Assembly: GCA_017642695.1 (NCBI GenBank)
Contig: JAEPQD010000002.1
Span: forward strand, 1,001,425-1,065,424
Reading direction: 5' to 3'
Source: Parvibaculum sp.
GTDB taxonomy: Bacteria; Pseudomonadota; Alphaproteobacteria; Parvibaculales; Parvibaculaceae
Length of the DNA: 64,000 nucleotides
A program made the position numbers and the translations under genes. Under the pieces are notes generated by a model. That model had not been told where the DNA came from and did not search any database. It saw nothing but the letters and a program-made list of their open reading frames with translations. Each line of letters opens with the position of its first letter. The first letter of the stretch is position 1. Shown here piece after piece: positions 1 to 9,348 of this stretch.

Positions 1-389
1 CCCTCTTCATCAATGCGGAGAAGCGTCAGCTGGAGGCCGCGAGATCTCTCGGCGCGCCCGTCGTCGAACTGCATACCGGGGCCTATTGCGATGCTGCAAT
101 GGAACGGCAGAGCGCCAAGCGCGATGCAGAGCTGGCCCGCCTTGCCGCCGCCGCCCGCGAAGGAACGGCGCTCGGTCTTGAAGTTCACGCCGGGCACGGA
201 CTTACCTTCGATACGGTCGGGCCCGTCGCCTCCTTGCCGGAACTCGCCGAACTCAATATCGGCCATTTCCTTGTGGGGGAGGCGATTTTCGTCGGCCTTG
301 GCGAAAGCATACGGTTGATGCGTGCGGCAATGGATGCGGCGCGGCGGGCTTCGGAAGCTCCGGCTGCGAGCGACAAGGCTTCGCGATGA
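1..389 (+). CDS. pdxJ: Pyridoxine 5'-phosphate synthase, C-terminal part (partial)
   Basis: The frame is open from base 3 and gives the last 128 residues of PdxJ, the cytosolic enzyme that closes the pyridoxine ring from 1-deoxyxylulose 5-phosphate and aminoacetone phosphate (DXP-dependent vitamin B6 route). Segments [18 protein letters not shown] and [12 protein letters not shown] match the conserved second half of the TIM barrel, including the phosphate-binding end. The family is about 240 residues, so roughly the first half lies before the window. The stop overlaps the acpS start as ATGA, so the two are probably translationally coupled. Confidence 0.96.
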   Translation, partial: LFINAEKRQLEAARSLGAPVVELHTGAYCDAAMERQSAKRDAELARLAAAAREGTALGLEVHAGHGLTFDTVGPVASLPELAELNIGHFLVGEAIFVGLGESIRLMRAAMDAARRASEAPAASDKASR

Positions 390-787
390 TCATCGGTATC
401 GGCAGCGATCTCATCGATATCAGGCGGGTGGAGCAGACGCTGGAGCGCTTCGGCGACCGTTTCGTCGAACGGATATTCACCGAGGTCGAGCAGCGGAAGT
501 CCGAGAGCCGGCGCATGCGGGCCGCGTCCTATGCCAAACGGTTCGCGGCGAAGGAGGCCTGTTCCAAGGCCCTCGGAACGGGCATTCGGCGCGGCGTATT
601 CTGGAAGGATATGGGTGTTGTCAACATTCGGGGCGGGCAGCCGACCATGGCGCTGACAGGGGGCGCGCTGGTTCGGCTCGGGGAGATTACCCCACCGGGA
701 ATGGAACCCGTCATTCACCTCACAATTACCGACGATCACCCGCTGGCGCAGGCTTTCGTCATCATTTCCGTCGTGCCGAAAACCTAG
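386..787 (+). CDS. acpS: Holo-[acyl-carrier-protein] synthase
   Basis: AcpS transfers the 4'-phosphopantetheine arm of CoA to the serine of acyl carrier protein, activating fatty acid synthesis. The 133-residue length is normal for the family. The N-terminal [10 protein letters not shown] carries the Mg-binding Asp8, and [15 protein letters not shown] carries Glu57 and the following lysine, the two signature blocks of the family. Its start overlaps the pdxJ stop by the ATGA junction, and lepB follows after a short gap, the usual proteobacterial order. Confidence 0.97.
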   Translation: MIIGIGSDLIDIRRVEQTLERFGDRFVERIFTEVEQRKSESRRMRAASYAKRFAAKEACSKALGTGIRRGVFWKDMGVVNIRGGQPTMALTGGALVRLGEITPPGMEPVIHLTITDDHPLAQAFVIISVVPKT

Positions 788-853
788 GGTTTAGGGCAGA
801 CGGGCTGTCCCTTTATGGTATGGTCCGCCGGATTTCAAAGGGAGCGCCGCGGA

Positions 854-1630
854 ATGGCGAGAAGCTGGAAGATGGCCATGAGCGAAAATGCCAGGAAACT
901 GCGTGGCAGTTCGCTGGCTGAGAATGTCAGGACGATCGGCTATGCGCTGCTGATCGCGCTGTTCATCAGGGCGCTCCTGTTCCAGCCGTTCTTCATTCCC
1001 TCAAGCTCCATGGAATCGACGCTGCTGATCGGCGACTACCTCTTTGTCGCGAAGTACAGCTACGGCTATTCGCGGCATTCGCTGCCGTTCTCGCCGCCGA
1101 TTTTCAGCGGGCGCATAGCGGGTGTTCAGCCGGAGCGCGGAGACATTGCGGTTTTCAAGCAACCGATCGACAACCGCACCGATTTCATCAAGCGCGTGAT
1201 TGGTCTCCCCGGCGACACGGTGCAGATGAAGGGCGGCGTTCTTTATCTGAACGACAAGGCCGTGCCGCGCGTGCGTGTGGACGACTTCATCCAGCGCGAC
1301 GCAGCGGGCAACGTGCATCGCATTCCGCAATACAGGGAAACGCTGCCCAACGGCGTGTCCTACATCACGCTGGACCGCATGCGCGACAGTGTCTGGGACA
1401 ATACGGGACTCTATATCGTGCCGGCGGGTCATTATTTCATGATGGGCGATAATCGCGACAATTCGAGCGACAGCCGCGTGCCGGATGCGGTTGGTTACGT
1501 GCCTTTCGAAAACCTGATCGGCAAGGCGGAGATCATCTTCTTCTCTGCGGATGGCAGCGCCGCGTTCTGGCAGTTCTGGAGATGGCCGTCCGCGATACGC
1601 TGGGACCGCATCGGCAAATGGGTCGATTGA
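854..1630 (+). CDS. lepB: Signal peptidase I
   Basis: LepB removes signal peptides from secreted proteins at the outer face of the inner membrane. A transmembrane helix (about residues 23-40) is followed by PSSSMEST with nucleophile Ser52, then FIKRVIGLPGD with the general-base Lys113, and GDNRDNSSDSR near the end, the B, D and E boxes of the family. I start at ATG 854 because GGAG lies nine bases upstream; an in-frame ATG at 815 would add 13 residues without a good ribosome site. About 258 residues, normal for alphaproteobacteria. rnc overlaps its end. Confidence 0.95.
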   Translation: MARSWKMAMSENARKLRGSSLAENVRTIGYALLIALFIRALLFQPFFIPSSSMESTLLIGDYLFVAKYSYGYSRHSLPFSPPIFSGRIAGVQPERGDIAVFKQPIDNRTDFIKRVIGLPGDTVQMKGGVLYLNDKAVPRVRVDDFIQRDAAGNVHRIPQYRETLPNGVSYITLDRMRDSVWDNTGLYIVPAGHYFMMGDNRDNSSDSRVPDAVGYVPFENLIGKAEIIFFSADGSAAFWQFWRWPSAIRWDRIGKWVD

Positions 1631-2298
1631 ACGCCAGGCTCGAAGCGCGATTGGCCCATGAATTCAAGGACATGGGCCTGATCAAGCGGGCGCTTACGCA
1701 TCCGAGCGCAGAAGGGGCGGACTATCAGCGCTTCGAATTTCTCGGCGACCGGGTGCTGGGCCTCGTGATCGCGGGGCGGCTCCTGAGAGACTTTCCGCAG
1801 GCGGACGAAGGCGAATTGGCCATTCGCTACAATGCCCTGGTGCGCAAGGAAGCGTGCGCGGAAGTGGCGGAACGGATCGGTCTCGGCGACCACATCGTGA
1901 TGGGCGCAGGCGAGGCGAAGGCCGGCGGACGGCGGAAATCCGCCATTCTTGCGGATGCCTGCGAGGCGGTGATCGCGGCACTCTATCTCGATGGCGGGCT
2001 CGCGGCGGCGGAACGTTTCATCGAGACCGAATGGTCGTATCTTATTGAAAAGTCTGGAGAAGTTCAGCAGGACGCGAAGACGGCCCTGCAGGAATGGGCA
2101 CAGGGACAAGGACGGCCCGTGCCGAAATACGACCTGACCGGGCGCACCGGGCCGGACCACGCACCGGAATTCACCGTGACGGTCACCGTCGACGGCACGA
2201 AACCTTTACAGGCAAAGGGAAATTCGAAGCGTCAAGCGGAGCAGACCGCGGCGCAGGCCATGCTCGAAAAGCTGGGTGTATGGTCCAGCCGGGGATAA
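1618..2298 (+). CDS. rnc: Ribonuclease III
   Basis: RNase III cuts double-stranded RNA, maturing rRNA and some mRNAs. The signature block FEFLGDRVLGLV contains Glu40 and Asp44, and ILADACEAVIAALYL supplies Asp113 and Glu116 for the two-metal site; a double-stranded RNA-binding domain occupies roughly residues 158-225. The position aligned with E. coli Glu38 is Gln, which I believe is common in alphaproteobacteria. ATG 1618 gives the usual short N terminus and overlaps lepB by 13 bases; ATG 1582 is in frame but has GGAG directly abutting the start. The lepB-rnc-era-recO order is classic. Confidence 0.95.
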   Translation: MGRLNARLEARLAHEFKDMGLIKRALTHPSAEGADYQRFEFLGDRVLGLVIAGRLLRDFPQADEGELAIRYNALVRKEACAEVAERIGLGDHIVMGAGEAKAGGRRKSAILADACEAVIAALYLDGGLAAAERFIETEWSYLIEKSGEVQQDAKTALQEWAQGQGRPVPKYDLTGRTGPDHAPEFTVTVTVDGTKPLQAKGNSKRQAEQTAAQAMLEKLGVWSSRG

Positions 2299-2339
2299 AC
2301 CGGGACGGACTGTCATCGTAATGTTATCGAAATGTCACA

Positions 2340-3284
2340 ATGGAAAATGAACACGCAAACGACAACGGCGAGAAGACGGCCGAACCGGGGATAACCCGCT
2401 GCGGTTTCGTCGCCATCATCGGCGCGCCGAATGCCGGCAAGTCGACCTTGCTCAACCAGCTCGTCGGATCGAAGGTCGCGATCGTCACCCACAAGGTGCA
2501 GACGACGCGGACGCGCATCCGCGGCATTGCGATGGAGGGCAACACGCAGATCGTCTTCGTCGATACGCCGGGCATCTTCAAGCCGAAGCGGCGGCTCGAC
2601 AAGGCGATGGTGGAGGCGGCCTGGGGCGGGGCGGGCGACGCCGATTTGATCCTGCTGATGGTCGATGCGGAACATGAACGCGCGGAAGACCTCGAACGTA
2701 TCCTGGAAGGGCTCAAGGGGCAGGAGCGCAAGGCGATCCTTGTACTGAACAAGGTGGATGCGGCGAAGAACGAGAAACTGCTGAAGCTCGCGATGCGCCT
2801 CAACGAAACCGGGGTTTTCACGGACACCTTCATGATCTCCGCGCTGACGGGCGACGGCGTTGCCGATCTTCGCCGCCATCTCGCGGAACGGATGCCCCAG
2901 GGGCCGTGGCACTATCCGGAAGACCAGGCGGCCGACGTGCCGCTGCGCTCGCTGGCGGCGGAGGTGACACGCGAGAAACTGTTCCTCCGGCTGCATGACG
3001 AGCTTCCCTATTCGCTGACGGTCGAGACGGAAGAATGGGAAAACCGCAAGGACGGTTCGATCCGCATCTCCCAGGTCATCTTCGTGGAACGCGAGAGCCA
3101 GAAGAAGATCGCACTCGGCAAGGGCGGCCAGACGATCAAGACGGTCGGTCAGCTCGCGCGCGAGGAATTGCAGGAGATGCTGGAAACGAAAGTGCATCTC
3201 TTCCTGTTCGTGAAGGTGCGCGAGAACTGGTCGGACGACCGCGAACGCTATCGCGAGATGGGCCTCGATTTCCCGGAGGGCTGA
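2340..3284 (+). CDS. era: GTPase Era
   Basis: Era is a GTPase that binds the 3' end of 16S rRNA and acts as a checkpoint in small-subunit assembly. The P-loop GAPNAGKS is at residues 28-35, the switch II DTPG at 75-78 and the base-specificity motif NKVD at 137-140; a KH RNA-binding domain fills the last third (IALGKGGQTIKTVG is its GxxG loop). At 314 residues it is slightly longer than the E. coli protein because of a charged 20-residue N-terminal extension. recO begins four bases after the stop. Confidence 0.97.
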   Translation: MENEHANDNGEKTAEPGITRCGFVAIIGAPNAGKSTLLNQLVGSKVAIVTHKVQTTRTRIRGIAMEGNTQIVFVDTPGIFKPKRRLDKAMVEAAWGGAGDADLILLMVDAEHERAEDLERILEGLKGQERKAILVLNKVDAAKNEKLLKLAMRLNETGVFTDTFMISALTGDGVADLRRHLAERMPQGPWHYPEDQAADVPLRSLAAEVTREKLFLRLHDELPYSLTVETEEWENRKDGSIRISQVIFVERESQKKIALGKGGQTIKTVGQLAREELQEMLETKVHLFLFVKVRENWSDDRERYREMGLDFPEG

Positions 3285-3287
3285 TCT

Positions 3288-4016
3288 TTGGAATGGCGTG
3301 ACGAAGGGATCGTGTTGTCGGCGCGCGCTCACGGCGAGACGAGCGCGATCCTGGAGCTGTTCACGCGAGAGCAGGGACGCTATCTCGGGCTGGTGCATGG
3401 CGGCGCCGGGCGGCGGATGCGGAGCGTGCTTCAGCCGGGCAACAAGCTCTCGGCGCATTGGCGCGCGCGGCTTTCCGAACATCTCGGCACCTACCAGGTG
3501 GAACTGGTGCGCCCGCTGGCGGGGCTTCTGATGGACGATCCGCTGGCGCTGCTTGCCTTGAGCGCGGCGTGCACGGTTTGCAGCGTCGTGCCCGAACGGG
3601 AAGCGCACCCGGCGCTTTACGATGGCTATGAGGTGCTGCTCGAAACCATGCAGGACGGGGATGTGTGGCCGGCGATCTTCGTGCGGTGGGAACTGGGGCT
3701 GCTGCAGGAACTCGGCTTCGGACTCGACCTCACGCGCTGCGCGGCGACAGGAAGCCGCGACGATCTTGCCTATGTGTCACCGAAGAGCGGGAGCGCGGTG
3801 AGCCGTGCGGCGGGCGACCCCTACAAGGAGCGGCTGTTCCGGCTGCCGCCGTTTCTGGTCGGCACGCAGGCAGGGGAGGCCTCCTTTGCCGACGTGGCGG
3901 AGGGCCTGCGGCTTACGGGACATTTTCTCGACCGGCATCTCTTCGCGGCGCATGACCGGCATTTGCCGGATGCGCGGCTGCGGCTGATGGAGAAGATGGC
4001 GGCGAGGGCGGAGTGA
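3288..4016 (+). CDS. recO: DNA repair protein RecO
   Basis: RecO helps RecF and RecR load RecA onto SSB-coated gaps in recombinational repair. The N-terminal OB-fold pattern begins EWRDEGIVLSARAHGE, followed by YLGLVHGGAG and the helical C-terminal part with RCAATGSRDDLAYVSP, a block typical of alphaproteobacterial RecO. Length 242 residues is normal. The start at 3288 is a TTG four bases after the era stop, so translation is likely coupled to era. No zinc-type CxxC pair is visible. Confidence 0.93.
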   Translation: MEWRDEGIVLSARAHGETSAILELFTREQGRYLGLVHGGAGRRMRSVLQPGNKLSAHWRARLSEHLGTYQVELVRPLAGLLMDDPLALLALSAACTVCSVVPEREAHPALYDGYEVLLETMQDGDVWPAIFVRWELGLLQELGFGLDLTRCAATGSRDDLAYVSPKSGSAVSRAAGDPYKERLFRLPPFLVGTQAGEASFADVAEGLRLTGHFLDRHLFAAHDRHLPDARLRLMEKMAARAE

Positions 4017-4054
4017 GCGGCGAATCGCTGGTATATTGAGTGAAGATTACGCGA

Positions 4055-4131
4055 GCTCCCGCCTGCGGGAGCCCCCGCCCCGAAATTTGTTCGCTTAAGC
4101 TCTCAAATTTCGACCCTCCCCGAGGGGAGGG
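4055..4131. repeat. Triple-hairpin intergenic element between recO and parC
   Basis: Three perfect inverted repeats stand back to back: GCTCCCGC/GCGGGAGC (4055-4072), CGAAATTTG/CAAATTTCG (4081-4112, with the palindrome GCTTAAGC in its loop) and CCCTCCCC/GGGGAGGG (4114-4131). There is no T-run after the last stem, so this is not a simple intrinsic terminator, but it may attenuate read-through into parC. The modular look suggests a dispersed repeat. Confidence 0.7.
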
Positions 4132-4166
4132 TGGGAAACAAAGTCAGTTACCGAGAAGACATAGAT

Positions 4167-6413
4167 ATGACCAAGGCCGTTACGCCGCCGGAGCCCGAGA
4201 ACGAAATCAATCTGCGCGAGGCGCTGGAGACGCGGTATCTCGCATATGCGCTCTCGACCATCATGCACCGGGCGCTGCCGGATGTGCGCGACGGGTTGAA
4301 GCCGGTGCATCGGCGCGTGCTGTTCGCGATGCGGCAGTTGCGGCTGGAGCCGGGGCAGGGGTTCAAGAAATCGGCGCGCGTGGTCGGCGATGTGATCGGC
4401 CGCTATCATCCGCATGGCGACCAGTCCGTTTATGACGCGCTGGTGCGGCTCGCGCAGGATTTTTCGGTGCGCTATCCGCTGGTCGACGGGCAGGGCAATT
4501 TCGGCAATGTGGACGGCGATAACGCGGCGGCCATGCGCTACACGGAAGCGCGGCTGACGGCGGTTTCGGCGCTGCTGCTGGACGGGCTCGACGAGGACAC
4601 GGTCGATTTCCGCGAGACCTATGACGGGGAGGACCGGGAGCCGATGGTGCTGCCGGGCGCTTTCCCGCAGCTGCTCGCGAACGGCGCGGCGGGGATCGCG
4701 GTCGGCATGGCGACGAGCATTCCGCCGCACAACGCGGCCGAGCTTTGCGACGCGGCGCTGCACCTCATCAAATATCCAAATGCGCGGACGGAGAAGCTCG
4801 TCAGCTTCGTGCAGGGACCGGACTTCCCGACGGGCGGAACCATCGTGGAGCCGCGCGAGGCGATCGTCGAAGCCTATGAAACGGGACGTGGCGGCTTCCG
4901 CGTGCGTGCGAAATGGGAGATAGAAAAACTGCCGCGCGACATGTGGCAGATCGTCGTCACGGAAATTCCCTATCAGGTGCAGAAGTCGAAGCTGGTCGAG
5001 AAGATGGCCGAATTGCTGCAGGCTCGGAAGCTGCCACTGCTTGAAGATGTGCGTGACGAGAGCGCGGAAGAAATCCGGCTTGTGCTGGTGCCGAAGTCGA
5101 AGATGGTGGAGCCGGACCACCTCATGGAATCGCTGTTCCGCTCAACCGATCTCGAGAACCGGTTTCCGCTGAACCTGAACGTGTTGTCGGCGGGGCAGGT
5201 GCCCGGCGTGATGAATTTGCGCGAGGCGCTGCGCGCATGGCTCGAACACCGCAAGGAGGTGCTGGTCCGGCGCTCGAACTTCCGGCTCGACAAGATCGAG
5301 AAGCGGCTCGAAGTCCTCGAAGGCTATCTCAAGGCCTATCTCAATCTCGACGAGGTGATCCGGATCATCCGGGAAGAGGACGAACCGAAGCCCGCGCTCA
5401 TCAAACGCTTCAAGCTGACCGACAACCAGGCGGAAGCGATCCTCAATATGCGGTTGCGTTCTCTGCGCAAGCTCGAGGAAATGGAGATCAAGGGCGAGCA
5501 CAAGGAACTGACCGCCGAACAGAAGCAGCTCAAGGCGCTGGTCAGATCCGACAACCAGCAATGGGCCCGCGTCGCCGACGAAATCAAGGAAGTGAAAAAC
5601 ACGTTCGGGCCGAAGACGAAACTCGGCGCGCGGCGGACGCAGTTTTCCGATGCGCCGAAGATTGAGTTCGTGCCGGTCGAGGCGATGATCGAGAAGGAGC
5701 CGATCACGGTCGTTTGCTCGAAGAAGGGCTGGATCCGCACCATGAAAGGCCATGTCGGCCCGGATACGGAGATCAAGTTCAAGGAAGGCGACGGACCGCG
5801 CTTCATGCTGCACGCGGAGACGACGGACAAGATACTCCTGTTCGCGACCGACGGGCGCTTCTACACGCTCGAAGCGACGAAGCTGCCGGGAGGACGCGGA
5901 AACGGCGAGCCGGTGCGGCTGATGATCGATCTCGACGAGAGCCGTGAGGTGGTGGAGCTCTTCGTGCACCAGCCGGGACGGAAGCTCATCGTTGCTTCCC
6001 ATGAGGGCAACGGTTTCATCGTGCCGGAGGACGAAGTCGTCGCGATGCGGCGCGCAGGCAAGCAGGTGCTGAATGTGAGCGGCACGGACGAGGCGATCGC
6101 CTGCGCGGTGGTGCAGGGCGATCATGTGGCCGTGATCGGCGACAACCGGAAGCTGCTGATCTTCCCGATCAAGGAAGTGAACGAGATGACGCGCGGCAAG
6201 GGCGTACGCCTGCAGCGCTACAAGGATGGCGGGCTCGGCGACGTGAAGACCTTCACGCTGAAACAGGGGCTCATTGCCTATGACCGCTCGGACCGGGCGC
6301 GGACCTTCGAGGGGCTCAAGGACTGGGTCGGCGCGCGCGCGCAGGCCGGGCGCCTGCCGCCCAAGGGCTTTCCTGTGGGTCACAAGTTCGGCGGTAAGTT
6401 CGGGGCGGCCTGA
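4167..6413 (+). CDS. parC: DNA topoisomerase IV subunit A
   Basis: ParC is the DNA-cutting subunit of topoisomerase IV, which unlinks daughter chromosomes. The N-terminal block [20 protein letters not shown] and the active-site tyrosine in [11 protein letters not shown] (Tyr125) are clear, followed by the coiled-coil gate and a C-terminal beta-pinwheel region. 748 residues fits ParC rather than GyrA. The position matching the quinolone-contacting serine is Gln86 ([10 protein letters not shown]). I start at ATG 4167, preceded by GAGAAG; the longer frame from 4131 would run into the upstream hairpin element. parE is not in the window. Confidence 0.95.
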   Translation: MTKAVTPPEPENEINLREALETRYLAYALSTIMHRALPDVRDGLKPVHRRVLFAMRQLRLEPGQGFKKSARVVGDVIGRYHPHGDQSVYDALVRLAQDFSVRYPLVDGQGNFGNVDGDNAAAMRYTEARLTAVSALLLDGLDEDTVDFRETYDGEDREPMVLPGAFPQLLANGAAGIAVGMATSIPPHNAAELCDAALHLIKYPNARTEKLVSFVQGPDFPTGGTIVEPREAIVEAYETGRGGFRVRAKWEIEKLPRDMWQIVVTEIPYQVQKSKLVEKMAELLQARKLPLLEDVRDESAEEIRLVLVPKSKMVEPDHLMESLFRSTDLENRFPLNLNVLSAGQVPGVMNLREALRAWLEHRKEVLVRRSNFRLDKIEKRLEVLEGYLKAYLNLDEVIRIIREEDEPKPALIKRFKLTDNQAEAILNMRLRSLRKLEEMEIKGEHKELTAEQKQLKALVRSDNQQWARVADEIKEVKNTFGPKTKLGARRTQFSDAPKIEFVPVEAMIEKEPITVVCSKKGWIRTMKGHVGPDTEIKFKEGDGPRFMLHAETTDKILLFATDGRFYTLEATKLPGGRGNGEPVRLMIDLDESREVVELFVHQPGRKLIVASHEGNGFIVPEDEVVAMRRAGKQVLNVSGTDEAIACAVVQGDHVAVIGDNRKLLIFPIKEVNEMTRGKGVRLQRYKDGGLGDVKTFTLKQGLIAYDRSDRARTFEGLKDWVGARAQAGRLPPKGFPVGHKFGGKFGAA

Positions 6414-6561
6414 GGCGGTGGTTAATCACCTGATTCGTCTGTGATTTTTGTTGGCCCGATGCGGCATTAAGGTCACTGTCCTGGGCATTAGAAGCTAGAT
6501 GCCCGGTGAGATTCCCCGTAATTTCCCTGCGGACAATCAAGTCCGGGTCAGGGAGAACCTC

Positions 6562-7206
6562 ATGCGCAAGCTTCTTGCAGTTTCACTGGCGCTTGGAGCG
6601 CTGTTTACCGCCGGTCAGGCCTCTGCCGACGCCACATATGGTCCGGAGCCCAGCTACAACTGGGGCGGCGTTTACGGCGGTCTTACCGCCGGCTATGGCC
6701 TTACCGAACAGGATTGGCGCGCAAACGGCGTCAAGCACGATACCGACGGTGTGATGCTCGGCGGCACGCTCGGCGTCAACATGGACACCGGCAACTGGGT
6801 GCTCGGCCTCGAGGCAGACTATGCCTGGGTGGATGCCGACGACAGCTCGGTGACCGGTGCCTGCGCCGGCGCTACCACCTGTACATCCGAGATGACAGCC
6901 TTCGGTACCTTCAGGGCGCGGCTGGGCTACGATTTCGGCTCGGCCGAGCGCGGTATGCTCGTCTATGGTACGGCGGGTGCGGCGGCCGTCGATGTTGATT
7001 ACACGGTCGCGACGATCGGCAGCGACAGCGAACTCAATCTCGGCTGGGTCGCTGGTGCGGGTCTGGAGATGGCGCTGGGCGAAAAGCTCAGCGCGAAGAT
7101 CGAATACCTGCATTACGACACGCAGGGCACCGCCAGGGTCGGCATACCGTTTTCGCCGGAAGCGACCGGCGATGCGGCGCGGCTGGGCCTGAACTACCGC
7201 TTCTGA
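6562..7206 (+). CDS. Outer-membrane beta-barrel protein (Omp25/porin-like family)
   Basis: A 214-residue secreted protein with a signal peptide (MRKLLAVSLALGALFTAGQA, cut after ASA) followed by alternating aromatic/polar strands (WGGVYGGLTAGYGL, NWVLGLEADYAW, LGYDFG, AKIEYLHYDT) and a terminal Phe (LGLNYRF), the C-terminal signature recognised by the BAM machinery. This fits the 8-stranded Omp25/RopB-like barrels of alphaproteobacteria; substrate or role is unknown. GGGAGA lies six bases before ATG 6562, preferred over an upstream in-frame ATG at 6499. Two cysteines (GACAGATTCTS) probably form a loop disulfide. A strong terminator follows. Confidence 0.9.
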   Translation: MRKLLAVSLALGALFTAGQASADATYGPEPSYNWGGVYGGLTAGYGLTEQDWRANGVKHDTDGVMLGGTLGVNMDTGNWVLGLEADYAWVDADDSSVTGACAGATTCTSEMTAFGTFRARLGYDFGSAERGMLVYGTAGAAAVDVDYTVATIGSDSELNLGWVAGAGLEMALGEKLSAKIEYLHYDTQGTARVGIPFSPEATGDAARLGLNYRF

Positions 7207-7228
7207 GCGTACGCAGATTCAACGGCAA

Positions 7229-7258
7229 GGCCCGGATGTCTTTCATCCGGGCCTTTTT
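7229..7258. terminator. Bidirectional rho-independent terminator
   Basis: GGCCCGGATG (7229-7238), loop TCTTT, CATCCGGGCC (7244-7253), then TTTTT. A perfect 10-bp stem flanked by AA and a T-run on the plus strand; it separates the convergent outer-membrane protein gene and the TRAP-linked gene. Confidence 0.92.
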
Positions 7259-7261
7259 CGT

Positions 7262-7753
7262 TCAGTCGATGGTAATCGGCTCGCGGAGTTCGTGGCCCCA
7301 GTATTTCAGGAAGAGGATGTAGTTGCCGGGTTCCACACGGGACGTATCGAGCGTGAGCGTGTAGCTGCCGGAAATGGTGTGCTTGCCTTCGAGTTCGCCG
7401 CGCACCGGCACCTCGACGCAGGTTTCCTCGCCGCGTTGCGACTGGACGAAATTCTGGTCTTCGTCCGTCAGGAACCAGCGGAAGGTGTCGCATTGGGAGG
7501 CAACTTCCAGCGGCAGGGGCTCTTCCGTGTTGTTGGCAAGCGTGACGGAGACGTCGAGCGCGAGGGGCCCTGTCTCCGTCCATGTATTCGGCTGAGAGAT
7601 GCTTGCCGTCAGCTCGACCGGATCGTTGAGCTGGACGCGGCCGGTGCCGATATAGAAGGCGATGACGCCGCCCATCGCGAGAAAGACCAGCGACATGCGG
7701 GTGAGATTGCTGCCTGCCTTGTCGGCGGCGTCGCGGCGATTGTTATCGGACAT
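7262..7753 (-). CDS. Membrane-anchored protein with BsuPI-like beta domain, TRAP-linked
   Basis: A 163-residue protein with a short charged N terminus, one transmembrane helix (about residues 19-41, MSLVFLAMGGVIAFYIG) and a periplasmic beta-rich domain. The pattern VTLANNTEEPLPL...FRWFLTDED...PGNYILFLKYWG resembles BsuPI/immunoglobulin-like folds, where a 'pGnY' turn precedes the last strand; this is a visual resemblance only. Two Cys residues flank the central part. ATG 7753 lies five bases after the TRAP large-permease stop, so it is probably the last gene of that operon, but no TRAP function is known for such a protein. Confidence 0.7.
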   Translation of the reverse strand: MSDNNRRDAADKAGSNLTRMSLVFLAMGGVIAFYIGTGRVQLNDPVELTASISQPNTWTETGPLALDVSVTLANNTEEPLPLEVASQCDTFRWFLTDEDQNFVQSQRGEETCVEVPVRGELEGKHTISGSYTLTLDTSRVEPGNYILFLKYWGHELREPITID

Positions 7754-7758
7754 GGGGC

Positions 7759-9333
7759 TCACATAGCGCTGAAGAGGAGACGGGGCAACCATGTTGCCAG
7801 CGCCGGGAAGAGAGCAATGACGCCAAGCGCCACGATCTGAAGGCCGACAAAGGGAACCGCACCGCGATAGATCTGCATGGTCGTGACGCTGTCGGGTGCG
7901 ACCCCGCGCAGATAGAACAGCGCAAAGCCGAAGGGCGGCGTCAGGAAGGAGGTCTGCAGGTTGATCGCCATCATGACGCCGAGCCAGACGGGATCGACGC
8001 CCATCATGAGCAGGATCGGCGCGACGATGGGCACGACGACGAAGATAATCTCGATGAAATCAAGGAAGAAGCCGAGCAGGAACATGATCGCCATGACGGT
8101 GACGATGGCGCCGGTCGTGCCGCCGGGCATGGAGGTGAGGAATTCCTGCACCGTCTCGTCGCCACCGAGGCCGCGGAAGACGAGGCTGAAGAGCGCGGCG
8201 CCGATCAGGATCACGAAGACCATGGAGGTGATGCGCGCGGTCGATTGCGAGACTTCGCCGAGCACGCCCGAGCGCCAGAGACGCCAGACCGATGCGCCGA
8301 GGCCGATGGCGACAATCGCACAGAGGATGTAAGCGGCAAGGATGGCGAACTGGTCGATGCCGGAAATCTCGGTGCGGGCGGTGCGCAGATCCATGAAGGA
8401 GGTGAGGAGCAGCAGGGCGATGAGCGCGGCGGCGGCGCTGCGCACCGCGCGCTTCATGCCGCCCGCGCGTTCGCCCGCGAGCAGGATCGCGCCGATGGCG
8501 CCGAGAGCGGCCGCTTCCGTGGGTGTTGCGATGCCGCCGAGGATCGAGCCCATGACGGCGACGATGAGGGCGACGGGGGGCACGAGCGCCTGGAGCGTGC
8601 GCCTGTAGAGTTCGGCGGTGGAAATGTCGTCTTCGACCGGCATGGCGGGCGACGACTTCGGATCGAAGGCGGCACGGAACACCTGGTAGAGGATGTAGAA
8701 ACCGACCAGCATGAGACCGGGGATGAGCGCGCCCGCGAAGAGGTCGCCGACGGAGAGCGTTTCCGGCGAAAAGATGCCCTGCTCAAGCTGTGCCTTCTGG
8801 TAGGAGTTCGCGAGCGTGTCGCCGAGCAGCACCAGGACGATGGAGGGCGGGATGATCTGGCCGAGCGTGCCGGCGGCGGCGATCGAACCGGTCGCGAGCG
8901 AAGGGTCGTAGCCGCGGCGCAGCATGGTCGGGAGCGCAAGGAGGCCCATCGTGACGACCGTGGCACCGACGATGCCGGTGGAAGCGGCGAGGAGCGCGCC
9001 GACGATCGACACGGAGAAGCCGAGCCCGCCACGGAGCCGCCCGAAGAGGCGGCCCATGTTCTCAAGCAGGTCCTCGGCGACGCGGGAGCGCTCCAGCATG
9101 GTGCCCATGAAGACGAAGAGGGGGACGGCGATCAGCACCTCGTTCGTCATGTTGCCGTAGATGCGCTGCGGAAGCGCGGCCATGAAGCCGAAGTCGAAGA
9201 CGCCGAACGCCATGCCGATGAGGCCGAAGGCAAGCGCGACGCCCGCCAGCGTGAAGGCGACCGGGAAGCCCGTGAGCAGCACCGCGCAGGCGGCGACAAA
9301 CATCAGAACATCGAGACTATCGCGAAGGTCCAT
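7759..9333 (-). CDS. dctM: TRAP transporter large permease (DctM family)
   Basis: The large integral-membrane subunit of a TRAP transporter, which uses the Na+ gradient to import the solute delivered by the periplasmic binding protein. Residues FGFMAALPQRIYGNMTNEVLIAVPLFVFMGTML and GIVGATVVTMGLLALPTMLRRGYDPSLATGSIAAAGTLGQIIPPSI, quoted here only in part elsewhere, are hallmark DctM blocks; the C-terminal half ends with LQTSFLTPPFGFALFYLRG. At 524 residues it is about 100 longer than the classic form because of an added hydrophobic segment near residues 290-390. It follows the small permease by 15 bases. Confidence 0.93.
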   Translation of the reverse strand: MDLRDSLDVLMFVAACAVLLTGFPVAFTLAGVALAFGLIGMAFGVFDFGFMAALPQRIYGNMTNEVLIAVPLFVFMGTMLERSRVAEDLLENMGRLFGRLRGGLGFSVSIVGALLAASTGIVGATVVTMGLLALPTMLRRGYDPSLATGSIAAAGTLGQIIPPSIVLVLLGDTLANSYQKAQLEQGIFSPETLSVGDLFAGALIPGLMLVGFYILYQVFRAAFDPKSSPAMPVEDDISTAELYRRTLQALVPPVALIVAVMGSILGGIATPTEAAALGAIGAILLAGERAGGMKRAVRSAAAALIALLLLTSFMDLRTARTEISGIDQFAILAAYILCAIVAIGLGASVWRLWRSGVLGEVSQSTARITSMVFVILIGAALFSLVFRGLGGDETVQEFLTSMPGGTTGAIVTVMAIMFLLGFFLDFIEIIFVVVPIVAPILLMMGVDPVWLGVMMAINLQTSFLTPPFGFALFYLRGVAPDSVTTMQIYRGAVPFVGLQIVALGVIALFPALATWLPRLLFSAM

Positions 9334-9348
9334 CGGAACGGGCCGCCT

